Positions 13,508-26,101 of a stretch of DNA of 64,000 nt are shown piece after piece (within the stretch, counting starts at the first letter, position 1; every line of letters begins with the position of its first letter). The position numbers and the translations under genes are program-made. The DNA is from Tilletiaria anomala UBC 951. Its lineage: Eukaryota > Basidiomycota > Exobasidiomycetes > Georgefischeriales > Tilletiariaceae. The notes under the pieces were generated by a model, which was not told the origin of the DNA, searched no databases, and saw only the letters and a program-made list of their open reading frames with translations. Where the stretch lies: NCBI RefSeq assembly GCF_000711695.1, contig NW_013547013.1:62001-126000 (forward strand). The letters are read 5' to 3'.

Positions 13508-14514
13508 ATGGCGCCTCTCTCTTCGACCAACCCATCAACGACACCTGCAGAGCCCATCCTCTACTCGTTCAAGACGCCGGATGACCTGAGCAAAGGGTTG
13601 GCAGAATTTGTCATCAAGGTGCGTTCTTGAGGATCGGCGCGCTGAACTGTAGCAGCAACGGCAAGGGTACTAGAGGAGCTGAGTTCATTAGCGCTGAATA
13701 ACCTACTCCGTCGGGTGTCCTTCCATCCCCGTGCAGGCGCAAGATGATGCCATCACTCGCAGGAACAAGTTCACACTTGCTACCTCAGGGGGGAGTCTGC
13801 CCAAGATGCTCTCCAAATACCTCGTAAACCGTGATGACAATCGGCTTCGATGGGACAAGTGGTGCGTTCCCATCCTCTGGCACATCTTCTCTGTGTTTCT
13901 GTGTAGCTGAGCGGCCTTTTGACCTCATGGGTGCTTGCAGGGAGATCTTTTTCTGCGATGAGCGCCTGGTTCCTCTTGACCACGAGGACTCCAATTACTA
14001 CCTCTGTGATAGGGAATTTTTCAGCAAAGTCCCCGAGCTGAAGCGCTCGCAGATCCACACGATCGACGAAAAGCTCTTGGACGACGCAGAGGAGCTGGCA
14101 GATGCATACGAGAAGGACCTGGTAGCAGCGTTCGCAGGCAAGGAGGCTGTGAGAAGGCCCGTCTTCGATCTCATCCTCCTCGGCATGGGACCCGACGGCC
14201 ACACCTGCTCTCTCTTCCCCGGGCATGAGCTGCTCGCCGAGCAGCATCGCTGGGTGGCACCCATCAAGGACAGCCCCAAGCCACCATCAAATAGAATTAC
14301 CTTCACCTATCCTGTTCTCAACCACGCCCACCGCGCCGCGTTCGTCCTCGCTGGAGAGGGCAAGCAGGATCTCCTCGCGCGCACCCTCGACCATCCGGAA
14401 GAGGGTCTGCCAGCTTCGCGCGTTAGACCAGCGCCACCGGGCGACATTTACTACTTTACCGACGATGCCGCCAGCGCAAAAGCACAGTATCCCAAGTCCG
14501 AGTTCAAGCTCTGA
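13508..14514 (+). CDS. SOL3: 6-phosphogluconolactonase
   Basis: Hydrolyses 6-phosphogluconolactone, the second step of the oxidative pentose phosphate pathway, in the cytosol. Three exons (13508-13618, 13737-13861, 13941-14514) give 269 residues, a normal length. Family motifs are [50 protein letters not shown] and [12 protein letters not shown]. The ATG at 13508 is chosen because it gives a standard N terminus. An in-frame ATG at 13427 would add 27 residues including a hydrophobic stretch (MLAGWLALFGATSFGVCAG); this is less likely but could encode a targeted form. The gene is convergent with the Osh3-like gene. The symbol follows the yeast SOL family; which paralogue is meant cannot be decided. 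Confidence 0.94.
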
Positions 14515-14864
14515 GCAAGAAGAGACAGATAAAATGATGCAAACAATGACGATCGAACGAGTGCATGGATTTCTTTGATCACCCGACTAGCGACTGTAAC
14601 GCATCCTCCATCAGACCATATGAGCAATGTCGGCGTGGGTGCCTCCAGCTCTGTTCACGCTCGCATTTGAAGACATGAATGTCTAGACGTACAGGACCTC
14701 GCACCATGTGCCCATGTTGTGCAGCGATGATCCAGTACGCTGAGATTTTCCGTTTTAGAGTACAAAAAGGCATGCGATAGCCGTATATCAATGGGGAATG
14801 GACCAGATAGAGTGGAGCAACGACTAAAAGTGGACATTGAATTAAAGGGGTAAGGAACTCACTA
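14515..14864. other. Convergent 3' intergenic region
   Basis: 350 bp between the stops of the lactonase and the Osh3-like gene. It holds the 3' UTRs of both; nothing else was seen. Confidence 0.5.
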
Positions 14865-17287
14865 CTAAGACTTTTGCATGGTGAAAATTTCCGGCAAATC
14901 TCCCCAGACATCTTTGGCCTTTTTGGGCCCAGCGTCGACGACCTCTGCGCGCTTCTTGAAGTACTCGTGGCCGCCTGGGGCTCCGTACTGCCATTCGACA
15001 TCGTCGTTCTGCTTGTGGAACCAGAGCGGCTTGTACACTTTCCCCTCTGCCTCGCGCTTCTTGCGGCGCTCGCGCTGCGCACCCTCGACCGCCAACTTGG
15101 TCTCCTCGGCCTCGTCCACCTTGCCTTCCTCGAGTGCGCGCTGGTCCGGGCGCAAGCGCGAATCCGTGCATGGGAGGAAAGGCTCCATGTCCTTTGTAAT
15201 CTCGTTGAGGCTCATGGCAAAGTATGTGAAGCCGTAGTGATCCTGCGAGTTGGGTGGCATCTCGTTGGCCTCCCACAGAACCTGATAGTTCTCCTTGTCC
15301 TTCTGAATAGCAAAGTTATCGCTCCAGCGACCTTTGACCTCGGTCACCTTCTCTCCCTTGTTGTTGTAGACGAAACCGGCGACCAGGTTGCGCGAAGAGG
15401 AACCACCCCACATGTTGCCTTCTTTGAAATCGATGGCCAGCCGCGCACCTGTGCTCTCGTTTGTGACGGTGAGCTCGCCGACATGCTCAAGGTACTTATT
15501 GCCGGCGAGCAAGTTGCGCATAAACGACGACGGCTTCTTGAACGAGAAGATGTCGCCATCGGCAAGCTCGACCTTCAACGAACCGTCGGGGATGAGCTCG
15601 AGGGACTTGCCCCAGAACTTGTTCTTGACCGAGTTGCAGCCGTACGCCTTCCATCCATTGCCTTCGGCATAGGTTGCCACGACCGGAGGCTGGTGCACGA
15701 CCTTTTCCGCAATGAACTTGAGCTTGCCATCGTTGCGATAAAGCTCGAACGTTTCGCCGAGGAGTGGGTTGAACGGCTTGCGGCTTGCGCGCAGCTTGGT
15801 GCTCGAATAGCTACTCACAGCCCAGGCGCCGACTAAGCACAGCCTCTGAATCCAGTCTTCCGTCTTCCCTGCTCTCTCGAGCAGCTTGGGAGCGTATTCG
15901 TATTCCTCCGCCGCGGCTTGCAGCAGCGAAAGCGGGCAGTTGAACGAGACAGGGAAGGAGATGGTGGACAGGTCCTTTCCGACGTTTTTCTTGAGCATCG
16001 AAAAGAGCGATACCTCATCGCCGGATACCTTGGCAGGAAGTCGAGTACGGAATTTCCCATTCCCAACTCCTTTCTCCGTAGCATTCTCGTCACCACTGTC
16101 ATCGTCGTCGCCCTCTTCGCTGGCAGAAGCATCGCTCGCGGCGCTCGACACGTCTCGGCTCGATGTCTCTGGTTCATCGGCAATGTCAGTATTGTCCGCC
16201 GCATCTGCGTCGTAGAAGATGGCATCATCTTCGAAATTGGTCGCAAAGCTAGAGATGCTGTGACGGCTTTGTGCATATCTGCCATCCCCCTGCACCCTCG
16301 ATTTAATGGAGCTCATCATGCCTTCGCCGCCAAAGACGCGAGGTACACGAGACTCGAGCACATGTTGAAAGTTGGCATGCTCTGCTGCGAGCGAGTCGAT
16401 GAGGGTTTGCAGCGTAGCATTTAGCTCGGCCTCCTCGTCTGTAAGAGGTCAAAACATAAATTGTCAAGCATGGCTCCGAATCGGCCGCATCTGCCATGCG
16501 CTCACTCTTCCAAGAGAACATATTGAGGACTTCTCCTGTGACTCCCTTTTCCGCACGCTTGCGCGCAAGTAGCGCGGACTGTTTCTTGATCTCCGCTACG
16601 AGCCGGTTCATGGAATCGCTAGCAGTAAAGAGCGGGTTGAGGTCGACGCTCATCAGGTCTGTGCTGTCGTCCGTGACGACGTAGATCCGCCTCGCCTGGC
16701 CAGATGAGCGCTCAGGGATGAAGCTTTTCAGCTGCGATCGCCATGCACTAAAGTCTTGCGGGTTGAGCATCTTGAGGTCTGTAGCAAGGGGAGCAGACTG
16801 GAGATCAATGCTCTGCTGATGAAGCATCCCATGGTATTCTTGCCTCACGAAAGACGGATGATCCGCTGTCCACATGGATTGTGCCTGATTAAGAGAAATG
16901 GGTATTTCAAAGGTCAATCGCCTTTCGCATCACCCTGAGGTTAGGCGCACGATTGAAGAGAAATCTCACCATGATGCTGACTGCTGATGACGCTGGCATG
17001 AGGAATCTCAATCGAGTCGCGGGTTGGCTTATCGGGCGAGATCGAGTACGTGAGAATCCCTTCTTTCGTAAGGATCAGGTACCGCTTTGCGTACCCTGAA
17101 GGATAATTTGAACCAATCGATCAACAACCTCTGTGTCAGCTGCAAATGTTTGGAGGCCGCAGCCTTCCCTTGCTTCACCTTGCATCTTCTTGCGCTTCTT
17201 CTTGAGAACCCATCCCTCATGTAGAATATTCAAGCTCTTGATATCCGCTTGGCTATTGGACTTGTTGAGGCCCTTTGGGTTGCCCAT
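14865..17287 (-). CDS. Oxysterol-binding-protein-related lipid transfer protein (Osh3-like, PH + ORD)
   Basis: Lipid exchange protein at membrane contact sites. The N-terminal PH domain (HEGWVLKKKRKKMQ-GYAKRYLILTKEG) is split by an intron and continues through FSAWRSQLKSFIP. A linker, an acidic Ser/Asp-rich segment and the ORD lipid-binding domain (DLSTISFPVSFNCPLSLLQ, KPFNPLLGETFE, KNKFWGKSLELIPDG, WEANEMPP, LRPDQRALEEG) follow, ending TMQKS. The signature normally written EQVSHHPP reads EKVVHQPP here. Introns include one between 16439 and 16505. The start is the first in-frame ATG, at 17285-17287 (MGNPKGLNK). The frame stays open upstream to 17320, where a single TAG separates it from another open stretch at 17330-17533, so the true 5' end is uncertain. 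Osh3-type is inferred from PH without ankyrin repeats. The GOLD domain typical of Osh3 was not found. Confidence 0.85.
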
Positions 17288-18428
17288 GTTGACAATTGAT
17301 GCGCTGCCGTCCCTTTTCAAAAGACAGTCCTACCTAGGATCGACACCTGATAAGACCTTTACCGGAATCTGCCCCTGAATCCGAGCGAAGGGTATACCGG
17401 CCCCAATGGAAAAGGCCTTTAAGAAAGCGAGCGAGTCAGGAGTGCTGTGACTCGATGACGGGTTGTACGATGGAGCCAACGTGTGTGCCGTTCCCGTCGG
17501 GCGGTTGCGAACGGCGATCGCAATTTGGTGCACGGTGGTGTACTGGTGGTTGAATGCGGGGGTGGGGGAGAGGATTCGGAGGGAGTCGCGTCCGCTTCGC
17601 CTCTTGCGGTTTACGCCTGGTCCGCCGTCTCAGCGTCAACGCCGAGAGGATTTGTATGCTACGTATCTCCAGCTTCGTCTCGGGATGGAATCCACTCCAA
17701 GATGCACGCAAAACCTTGTGGGGACGAAGGTGGAATGCGGGGTCCATCGGTATGCTCTATTTTTTGGTTAAGCAACGGTGATGCGGCGAAGAGTCGCATG
17801 CAAGTGCAATGGTGGGTCGGCGTCAGTCGCCCAGGCGGGCCGTGTGAAGTCGTTGTGAAGGACCGAAAGGGTCACGTGATCAAGCGCTAGGCCTTGCCGA
17901 GGCATTGGTCCCATCATCCGCGCATCCACTGGTATTTCCCCACTCGTCGCTCACGCTCGATTAGGCTATATGCACATGTATGCTGCTCAGATTTGTATGA
18001 AGCTAGCCATTATCCCTGACATCGTAGATTACTTTGCTCATCTGCGGATTAGTATGCTGTGAGCCCCCGAAGTCGCGCCAGAGTCATGGACGAGCATCAG
18101 GCTATTGTCGAGGCCCAGTGATTGATGTGCAATAATTCAACGTAATTTCAACATTTCCCCATATTTCACGCTGGGCGTGGCCAGCCGTAGTCAGTCCTGT
18201 TCAGTCTCCAGACGAGTGCCGACGTGCCCTTGGCCACCGACCGACCCGCGCCTGTGCCACTATTGTGGACAAGATGACCGGTAGTGACCAGCAGTGATGC
18301 GGTGAGCCGGTGCCGTCAAATCATTGTCCACGGTGAATAAGTAGGATCATATGTAGCTACCACTATTAGCATACAAGCTCCTCAAACGCCCTCGTCTATG
18401 GCATCATGTCGTGGCGCGTGCCCTAATG
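17288..18428. promoter_or_regulatory. Upstream region of the Osh3-like gene
   Basis: 1.1 kb between two minus-strand genes. It includes an open stretch at 17330-17533 (-) in the frame of the Osh3-like protein, and a plus-strand ORF at 17483-17890 without recognisable features. The rest (17900-18430) looks non-coding. Confidence 0.4.
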
Positions 18429-21400
18429 TCATCGCGAACCAAAAGAGAGCAGATTCATCCTGTCAAAGCTGGAGCTGTTCGGCACCGAGCCCATCTCCCG
18501 CGCATTTCCTTGATCGTTGGACAGTACCGCCTCAGCATACATGACTTTGTACTTGACCAGCTCCTCTGCCATCTCGTCCTTTGCGAGCTGTAATGATGTG
18601 CAAACAGGAGCGAAATGTGACCATTTGTGCATAAGCATTCCACCCGTCCCAGAAAAAGAAAACTTGCAAATCATCCCTTACATTGGCCATCACAACTTGT
18701 TTGACCAGCTCGACGTGCTCCGCAGACTGAGCTGCCGCATTCTCTTCAAGCTCTTTGACCTTTGCCGCCAAGTTGCGATTGACAAGGCGCAGCGCCTCAA
18801 CCTCCCTGCGGTGCGCGTTCGCAGCGCGGACTTGTTCTTCGAATTCAGACGCATACTGGTCCAGGTTGTAAGACATGACCCGAATCTGGAACGCATCTTG
18901 TACAAAGTCGTTTGTCCGGTAAAGCGCTTTGCCCTTTTCGTCCCATTCGTCCTTCTGCAACGAGCGAAACAGAATAAGATCCGCCATCAGCTTGAACGCC
19001 AACCTTGAGCAGTTGTTACGCGACGAGGACTTACCTGATACAGATCAAACAGATTCTCCTTCAGAAAGGTCAGGCAGTTCTCAAAGTTGAGCTTGAGCAA
19101 CGTGTCCTCGTTCTTCTCCATCAGCGCCAGGGCGAAGCGAAATAGCGCTTCGACCCCCTCCGCAAAGACCGAGTCCAAGATGCGGTAGACCAGATCCAAG
19201 GGAAAGCGGTAGGAGCTGCAGGGGGCAAAATCGGGATCAGTCCATTGCGATCAGGCCTTCTAATTCATTTGTGTTACCTGTCTCACAAGACTGGAAGATG
19301 CAGCAAATGAGGGGTTTTCAGCTCTCAGCCCCTGCAATGATACCTGCAAAAACCACACTCACGAGTCATAAACCACTGGCTGGCATACATGCTGCTCTTG
19401 ATCCCGATCCGAACGAGATGCATGTGCAAGAGCGGAAGGGTGTCTTCAAGCAATCGATTGAACTGGTAAAGTCGCAGCTGCAGAGACGGCATGTTCGCTG
19501 AGGTGTATGGAGGTACACCCGGGGCACGTGGCTTCAGTTGTGAGGCGCACCGGGCAGGTAATGTCAAGCTAAAAGTGAAGGACTCACGAATGAAGTGCCC
19601 TCGGAGGTCGTACGCCTTCATGAGTCGAACGAGAGTTGAGAATGCCTCCCTGCATCACAAATTGGAAAGATCAGTGAGGTCCCGCAGGGTTTGTTCAGCT
19701 TCGCATGTCAAAACGCACTCATCCGGCATCTGTCAGAGCAGAAGAGCAAGCCATTCAGTCTTTGGCCGAGTCATCTCAATCATGAGGAGGATAAACGTAC
19801 GTTCAATAGCAGCGGCCCAACAACGAATTGCATCCCTTGACAATAACCGCACTCTTCATCATACAACGAGCTGGCCGGATGAAGGAAGAAAGTGCATGAG
19901 CACCAGTCGCTCCCGTCACGTGCCACCCACCGAGCAGGTGCTCAAGAGAGCTAAGCAACCCACTAAGCTTTAACTACGTTGAAAAGGTTCTCTTGCCCTG
20001 TACCCGCCCCTTCCTGAAAGTAGCCTTGCTCTGGAAATGTCCGCGCCAGGTCCCTTCTGATTGCCTTTTCGTGCGGGCTTGTCTGCTTGAGGTAGACTGT
20101 GAGTGGCGCGGAGCGTGATCAGCAACGTTGGAACTCGTACATAGTAGCTTGTACATGCTTGAAACGCCAGGTACTCGGCTCACAAGCATAGATCATTTCC
20201 ATCTCCTCGTCCTTGCTGCCGCTCATCAGCTGCCACATCATCCCCCGTAATGTGGCTGGTATACCGAGCTGTATCGCGCGGCTCAGCTCCTGTGGGTTGT
20301 TCCGAGCGACGCTCTGGTAGTCTACAGGAATGGAAGAGCTACACATAGTCAGAGGCAACGCGCATAGACGTAAGTGCGAGCGCTTAACTATGGGAACACT
20401 CACCGCTCATGACGCGACCCCAAAAGGGCCAGTCTATGTGGTCATCTGTATCATCTTCATTCTCGTTGCTTGCACCATTGAGAGCCTGTTCGGTCTGGGG
20501 CGCCTCCTCCTCTCCGTCGGCTAGCGATTGCGCTGCAGGTACTTCAGACTCGGGCTTCTGCGATTGCGGCGGTTTCCCCAGCACGACAGACTGTCTGTTC
20601 TTCTCCCTCTTCTGCACTCTCTCGAAATTCTCCCTGAGCTTCTCGAGCCCATCAATGCTGACGCGCACACCGCCGGTGCTAGTGGCAGTGTCCTTGCGGT
20701 CATCCGCGAAACCGAGGATGGCAGACCTGCGACCTGCGCGGCCGGCGGCACTGGCAGAGGTGGCAGACCAGCGTTTGCTCTCGCGCGATAGTGGGGCGCG
20801 CTGCGCCTCGGATAATGCTTCCTCAATGGATCCCATCTTGGCTGCCTGTTCGACACGAGGCGTACCTTGCGTTGTTGTGCCACCAAGACTGATGGAGGAG
20901 AAACGCTGATCGGCGCTGCTCTCCATCCCTGTAGAGTGGCCATTGGTCGCTTCAGCATGTGAGCTTCCGACTTCACTCCACCCGTCTGTCGCCGGGGCAG
21001 GAGGAGGGTCAAGTGCCGATTGCCATGAGTTCATCGCACCCAGCGCTGAAGTTGTTTCCGTCTCCGCTCCGTTTTTCTCTTGCGCCCATGCATCGACTGG
21101 TGTGGAGAACGGATTGATGAGAGTGGAGTCCGGCTCGGTCATTGATTTTGCACCCAGCGATGCAGACATAGGCGCTCTGGGCGAGGCGGCCTCGGACTCG
21201 ATGACGGCTTTGCTGGCAGCATTTTCCTGCTCCAAAAGCAGCGCATCTGTCCCTTCTGGAATTATGTTGTTGTCCTTGACGAGAAGAGGTGATGGCACAT
21301 GCTTGCCGATGGCAGCTGCATTCTTGGGCGAACATGACGATGTCAGCCGAGATTCTCCCCTGGATGCATCGCTGAGTAGGTTGCTCGAGCTGCCCATCGG

Positions 21401-21853
21401 CAGCTGTGGTTTGCTCATATCTTGCATTTCGAACCGCCGCCGTAGCGACGCGACACTCGTAGTAGGTGACAAAGCCATGGTGTTCCCAGGCGAACCAGAT
21501 GTGCTGTTGTTTCTGCTTGCGGCAGTCTCGACCACTGATGGCCCAGTCGAAGGCGACGTTGCAATCCCAGATCCCACAGCCATAGTACTGGCAATGGTGG
21601 GCGTTGAAGGTGGAGAACCCGCTTTGCTGTCCTTTCTACCAGCATCGATGTCCTTGCATGCCTCTCCATTTGCCTCACCTGCTGCGTGAAAACCCGATTC
21701 CTGCGTTGTAGACTGTGAGATTGGATCTGACTCTTCTACTGCGTCTTTGAAGATCGGTGTGCCGTGCTCGCCCTCGTCATCACTGCTGGTGGTGTTGAGG
21801 GCTGTTGTCGGTGTTACCGGACGCTCCTCGGCGCTGCTGCTGGCCATGGCCAT
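18429..21853 (-). CDS. GYP5: TBC-domain Rab GTPase-activating protein, Gyp5 type
   Basis: Rab GAP of the secretory pathway (yeast Gyp5/Gyl1 act on Ypt1/Sec4 at Golgi and exocytic sites). The ATG at 21851-21853 starts MAMASSSAEERP; frame extension upstream uses no ATG. The first about 480 residues are a low-complexity Ser/Thr/Ala-rich region ending DDTDDHIDWPFWGRVMS. The TBC domain is spread over several short exons: GIPATLRGMMWQLMSGSKD, the arginine-finger segment KAIRRDLARTFPEQGYF, the glutamine-finger segment YDEECGYCQGMQFVVGPLL, and FPLDLVYRILDSVFAEG. A C-terminal coiled coil (NAHRREVEALRLVNRNLAAK, VKELEENAA) ends LLSFGSR, with the stop at 18429-18431. This TBC-then-coiled-coil order is the Gyp5 plan. 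Exon edges between 18600 and 20400 are approximate; total length is roughly 900 residues. Confidence 0.88.
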
Positions 21854-22785
21854 CTTCACTTCGCTTGGAAAGCACAAGGCGATTCGCGTATACTGACCCA
21901 GCCAAGCCTGCTACTCTTTCTGGCCCTTGCGCCAAAGAGGAAGCTTCAAGACGAGACTATTCTAACTGAGTGTTCGGCGTTCGTGGCAAGTCGCACCTGG
22001 TGTCCTCAGCATCGAACTGAGCGCTGGACGCTGCCCAACAACTGTACCTTTCGCCCTTACTTCGCTCCTTCTCTGCCTTCGTCTCGGAGACTTGAGTCTG
22101 CCTCGGGTTCACTTCTTTTGCTTCAGAGATCCAGTGATGGCTACAGTTCACGGAATCGCCTGTATGCCATACAGTGTCTCAGGGCGGTGCAGATCACAGA
22201 CCATGACCTTGAGACGCCAGTCACTAGCAGCAACAACTCATCATCCTCGCACCTCCTACAAAGCAACTCAAACAGCAACACAGAACGAGATGAGACGCGG
22301 CCGCTCGCACACTGCGTGCACAACAGTCAACACTTCCAATATAGTGGACGGCTGCACAGAGCGCTCGTGCCTTCTTGATGCTGAATCTTGTGGCGCAAAG
22401 CGCTCGCCGCTCGGCCTGTTTTCATTCTTGTGTTGCACCACGCACGGTTCAGGTCTTCCCCTCGTGCGCGGCGTCAGCACTTCGGCAACCATCGGCATTC
22501 GGTGCAACTCGGGCAGATCCCGTCACGGATATACCACGTTGGAAGAGGCATTGGAGCTGGATGTGTCGACATAATGACAAACAGGCATGACGGTGTAAAA
22601 GCGCCTGCCACGGTGTTCGTAAAGTATGAATGCTACCTATGTAGATCTGAAACTCGTCTTTGAAGTACACGCGGATGGAAAGGGGACGCCACGGTATGTG
22701 CTCTGGCAGACGGGTGATGCGTACGACCTAAAAGAGCCGGGCTGCAAAATGTCTGCTTTTCGCGTAGTGCCAGCAACCTCTTACC
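21854..22785. promoter_or_regulatory. Intergenic region between P450 and GYP5
   Basis: 932 bp holding the 3' end of the P450 gene and the promoter of GYP5. ORFs on both strands (for example + 22092-22574) overlap each other and show no domain. No gene is supported. Confidence 0.45.
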
Positions 22786-24834
22786 TCAGGCAACAAGGCG
22801 GTCGATGGTAACGGTGTACTGTTCGCACGGGTGGGTAACCGAGCTGAGGTACCTGAGTGGCCAGTGTGCCACTTGCCCCTCCTCCTTGGTAGCCCATGAG
22901 ATCTTGAACTTAGGGACCACGGCGACGAGGAAAGCGCAACCCTCGTAGTATGCGAGTGTCCTGGAAACGCGCACGGTATCAGAGTCTTGCAAGTAAGCCG
23001 GTACTTCGGGAACACATCTAAGAAAAAAATGAGCGAAGCACTCACTGGCCGAGGCACAGACGGGGCCCTCCGTTGAACGAGTGGAACTTCCACTGGTTAT
23101 GACTGATGAAGGTGCGCGTGCCGGTGGTCTCATTGACAGATATAAACCGGTAAGGGTTGTATTCAGCCGCATCCTCTCCCCAAACATCCGTGCGACGGTT
23201 CATGACCCCTTGTAATTTAGAAGCATGGGGAACGTCAGAATTCCGCGGAACGGATCACCGGAGTTATAAATGGCCACACATGACAAGCCTACTCACAGTC
23301 GGACCAGCCGCACCACTCTCCTTTCTTCACTTCGAACGCTGGCAAGTTGTCTGGATTCGGCCCCGCCGGCTTCAATAGGACGTCTTTGCAGCAGATTTTC
23401 CCGTTCTTTGGCACGGCGGGGTGCAGGCGTACGGCCTCGGAAAAGCAAGCCTGCGTAAATGGAAGCTTCTTCATGTCGTCGTAGCCCATTAGGTGTGGCT
23501 TGTCTGCCATTTGCGCACCGTACACAGACTCGATCTCCGTGATCAGCTCCTTGACGTGCTCTGGGTGCTGGAAGAGCTCGAAGAAGAGCCAGCTGAGCGA
23601 CTGAGCCGTCGTGTCGCGTCCGGCGATGAGGAAGTTCATGACGACCACCAGCAGGTCTTCCGGGTCGGTGGTTATATCCATGAAGAGATCGAGCATGTCC
23701 TTACCGTCCTTCTCGATCGCACGCTTCTCCTTCGGAGCATCCGCGCCATGTTTCTGCTCCTGTTGACGCCGTTCGATGCGGTCAGATATGATCTCGAGAC
23801 CCGTTTTGCGCAGCTGCTGGATCGCCTGCCGCATCTTCCGCCCGTTAGAACTAAAGAGTTCGTAAATCTGGAAACCGGGGTAGACGAAGCGCTCATTGAT
23901 TACGCATTGCGCAAAGTCGAAAGCCGTCGCGAAAGGTACTGGCGTCTCGAGCACATCTGGCGATGAGCTGAGGCACTTAAGATCAGCCGAGAAGGCCATC
24001 TTGCTGAACGATGACAGCGTGTACCGGAAGAAGAGCTCAGGAAGGAGGATCTTGTTGCTGCCGGATGATTTGCGGGAAGCGACCTCTTGGAGCAAGCTGA
24101 ACACTTGCTTGAGCTCGCCGTGCACGGTCGTCTGCACCCAGTTACGAAATTGACCAGCACTGAAGATGTGACTGGCACGCTTTCGCTGGCCTTTCCAGTT
24201 TTCTCCGTCGGCGACAAAAATGCCATGCACGCCAAGAACATCCTCGAAGCGAGCTCGGAACATCCGACCCTTGACAAAATGATCAAAGTATGTCTTTTGA
24301 ACGGCCTCAATGTACTCGGGGCGGACCACGATGAATTGACGGCCTGCAAGGCCAGGCCAGAGAGAAGTCAGCAGAGCGGGCGCTTCGACGGGGAGGGCAG
24401 AAAGACACACCAAGCCCAAGCACACTCGTCTGCAACACGCCGATCTTGTTATCCTTGGTGAAATCTTGGAGTCGATGAAATTGTTCCTGTATGTGCACCC
24501 CGACTTTAGCAATGAAGCAATATTTTCACTTCCGGCAAGTTTATGCACCTCGGTTCCATTCTTGATCAAGACCCAAGTGTTGCCAATAAGCGGAAGCGCT
24601 GAGGGCGAAACGGTCGGCACAGTTCAATCAATCAATTTCGCGCCATCCCGGAAGACTGCTGACGGTTGACCTACCTCCTGGCATTCGAGGGATACCTGGA
24701 CGCGGCGCTGCGGTACCAATAACCCTGTCCGGGTAGAGCAGGGCAAGAATGGCCAAGATGAGGATAGCACTGGGGAGTGCGACTCCCGTCCTCTCAAGGA
24801 CGGATGCAAGGATGTTGTTAACCGTGACGGCCAT
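22786..24834 (-). CDS. Cytochrome P450 monooxygenase (CYP52/CYP63-like)
   Basis: Membrane-anchored haem monooxygenase. The ATG at 24832-24834 starts MAVTVNNILA, followed by a membrane anchor (SAILILAILALLYPDRV) and the Pro-rich hinge. Later exons carry ALPLIGNTWVLI, FVADGENWKGQRKRASHIFS (C-helix WxxxR), the I-helix MNFLIAGRDTTAQSLSWLFF, the K-helix FSEAVRLHPAVPKN (ExxR) and the haem loop SFNGGPRLCLGQ (FxxGxRxCxG) with the axial Cys. The C terminus TVTIDRLVA ends at TGA 22786-22788. All key P450 motifs are present, so it appears functional. The AGRDTTA..LSW and FNGGPR(L/I)CLGQ forms resemble CYP52/CYP63 alkane or fatty-acid hydroxylases. That subfamily placement and any substrate are inference. 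About six exons; the one before the haem exon and some others are approximate. Confidence 0.9.
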
Positions 24835-26101
24835 TTTGTTCACTCAAGGTCTGGGAATCAGCCAGCTCCGACCACGTTGCGCTGTATGGATGAGCGATAA
24901 GATGGAGGCCCACACATATGGTGTTGCTTAGGGAGTCGCACCGGGTGGAGGGCCCAAAGTGCAGCAGTGGGTAGGTGGTGAATATGTGTGGGGTTGCGAC
25001 TTCGTGAAACATGATATATTTTGAATGCGTGTTACATTGCGTCGAGTGTGGGCGGCCCACGGCTCCTTCATAATACCGATTGCCGAGTGCCAAGGGGTGT
25101 GTGAGACAGTGGCCGAATCCTGAGTTGATTATTACATACATAGAGGGGTCTGCTGATGCGCTCATGTTTTTAGATGAGGACGATGCACACAGTTTTTGAG
25201 GGTGGGAAGCCAGAAGTGCGCCGCACTGCAACGAACGAAGCAGGGTGCAGAGCTGGGAGAAGGGGCGGCAGTATCTCGCGATGGCCCGTGCTTCTCTGCT
25301 CGCTCACACAGAATGTGTGCCAGTTTTGGGGGGGGGGGAAGGTCCCATAGCCCCAATTGTCCATGTACATAACACCATGTATGTACTTCAGCAACAATCA
25401 GGTCCACGAGTCACTATGTACTCGCTGACTATTGACGAGACTCCGGAGGCCAGCACGTGACGGAGAGACATGCGAGAAAGTGGGCGGGAACTGTGATGAC
25501 TTGTGACTTGACAATTACGAGGAGCACCTCTGTGGAGAACAACCTGATTATGGAGATGGACATCGCGGCTTGTAAATTTGCTAGTGATTTGGCTTTCCCC
25601 TTGTCTCTGCACGATCAATGCTTTCATGCAAGCCTGTGTTATCGTCATCATCACCATGCTGTCAGTATTTACGCTCTTTTGTTTCTCGCTCGAGAGCCGA
25701 GAGGTGCAAACTACAAGCGACACTGGCCTTTCTTTGAATGTGTTGGAACTGAGACATCAAACGATATAATAAGACTTTGCACTAGGAACTGAAGGAGAAA
25801 ATTACGTAATCTTGCTTGTCACCTTTTGGCTCCACTTCTCTCCACGACTCACCTGCTCTCCACTGAACCTCCATCCGTTGGCTCACTCATGACCCAATCA
25901 TCCTTTGATGTTTGTGTTGATCTTCTACTGGACACTTGACGTCGATTTGGTTTCCCTCTGTCGGATGATCTAGAGCGCTTCAGTTTGTCAGATGCAACCT
26001 GGGAGACTCAAAGTGCACGCAGTAAAGTCGTTCGGGCTAGCGTGTGCAACGTACGTTTCTTGCAAGAGACACCGCTAGCGGTCCATCGGCACTTGCTGGA
26101 A
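24835..26101. promoter_or_regulatory. Divergent intergenic region P450/EI24
   Basis: 1.27 kb between divergent starts. It contains an uninterrupted G run at about 25328-25338 and several short ORFs without recognisable features. The frame leading into EI24 is open from 25985 but has no ATG before 26102. Confidence 0.45.
25328..25338. repeat. Homopolymeric G run
   Basis: Eleven consecutive G bases in the P450/EI24 intergenic region. The run could form a G-rich secondary structure and is prone to length error. Confidence 0.75.

Noticed and set aside
14874-15836. 320-codon plus-strand ORF opposite the Osh3-like gene
   Set aside because: It lies exactly antisense to the conserved ORD exon and has no domain; GC-rich codon bias of the real gene removes stops on the other strand.
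22092-22574. 160-codon plus-strand ORF between GYP5 and the P450 gene
   Set aside because: Composition is mixed, no motif, overlaps ORFs in other frames, and lies in the expected GYP5 promoter.
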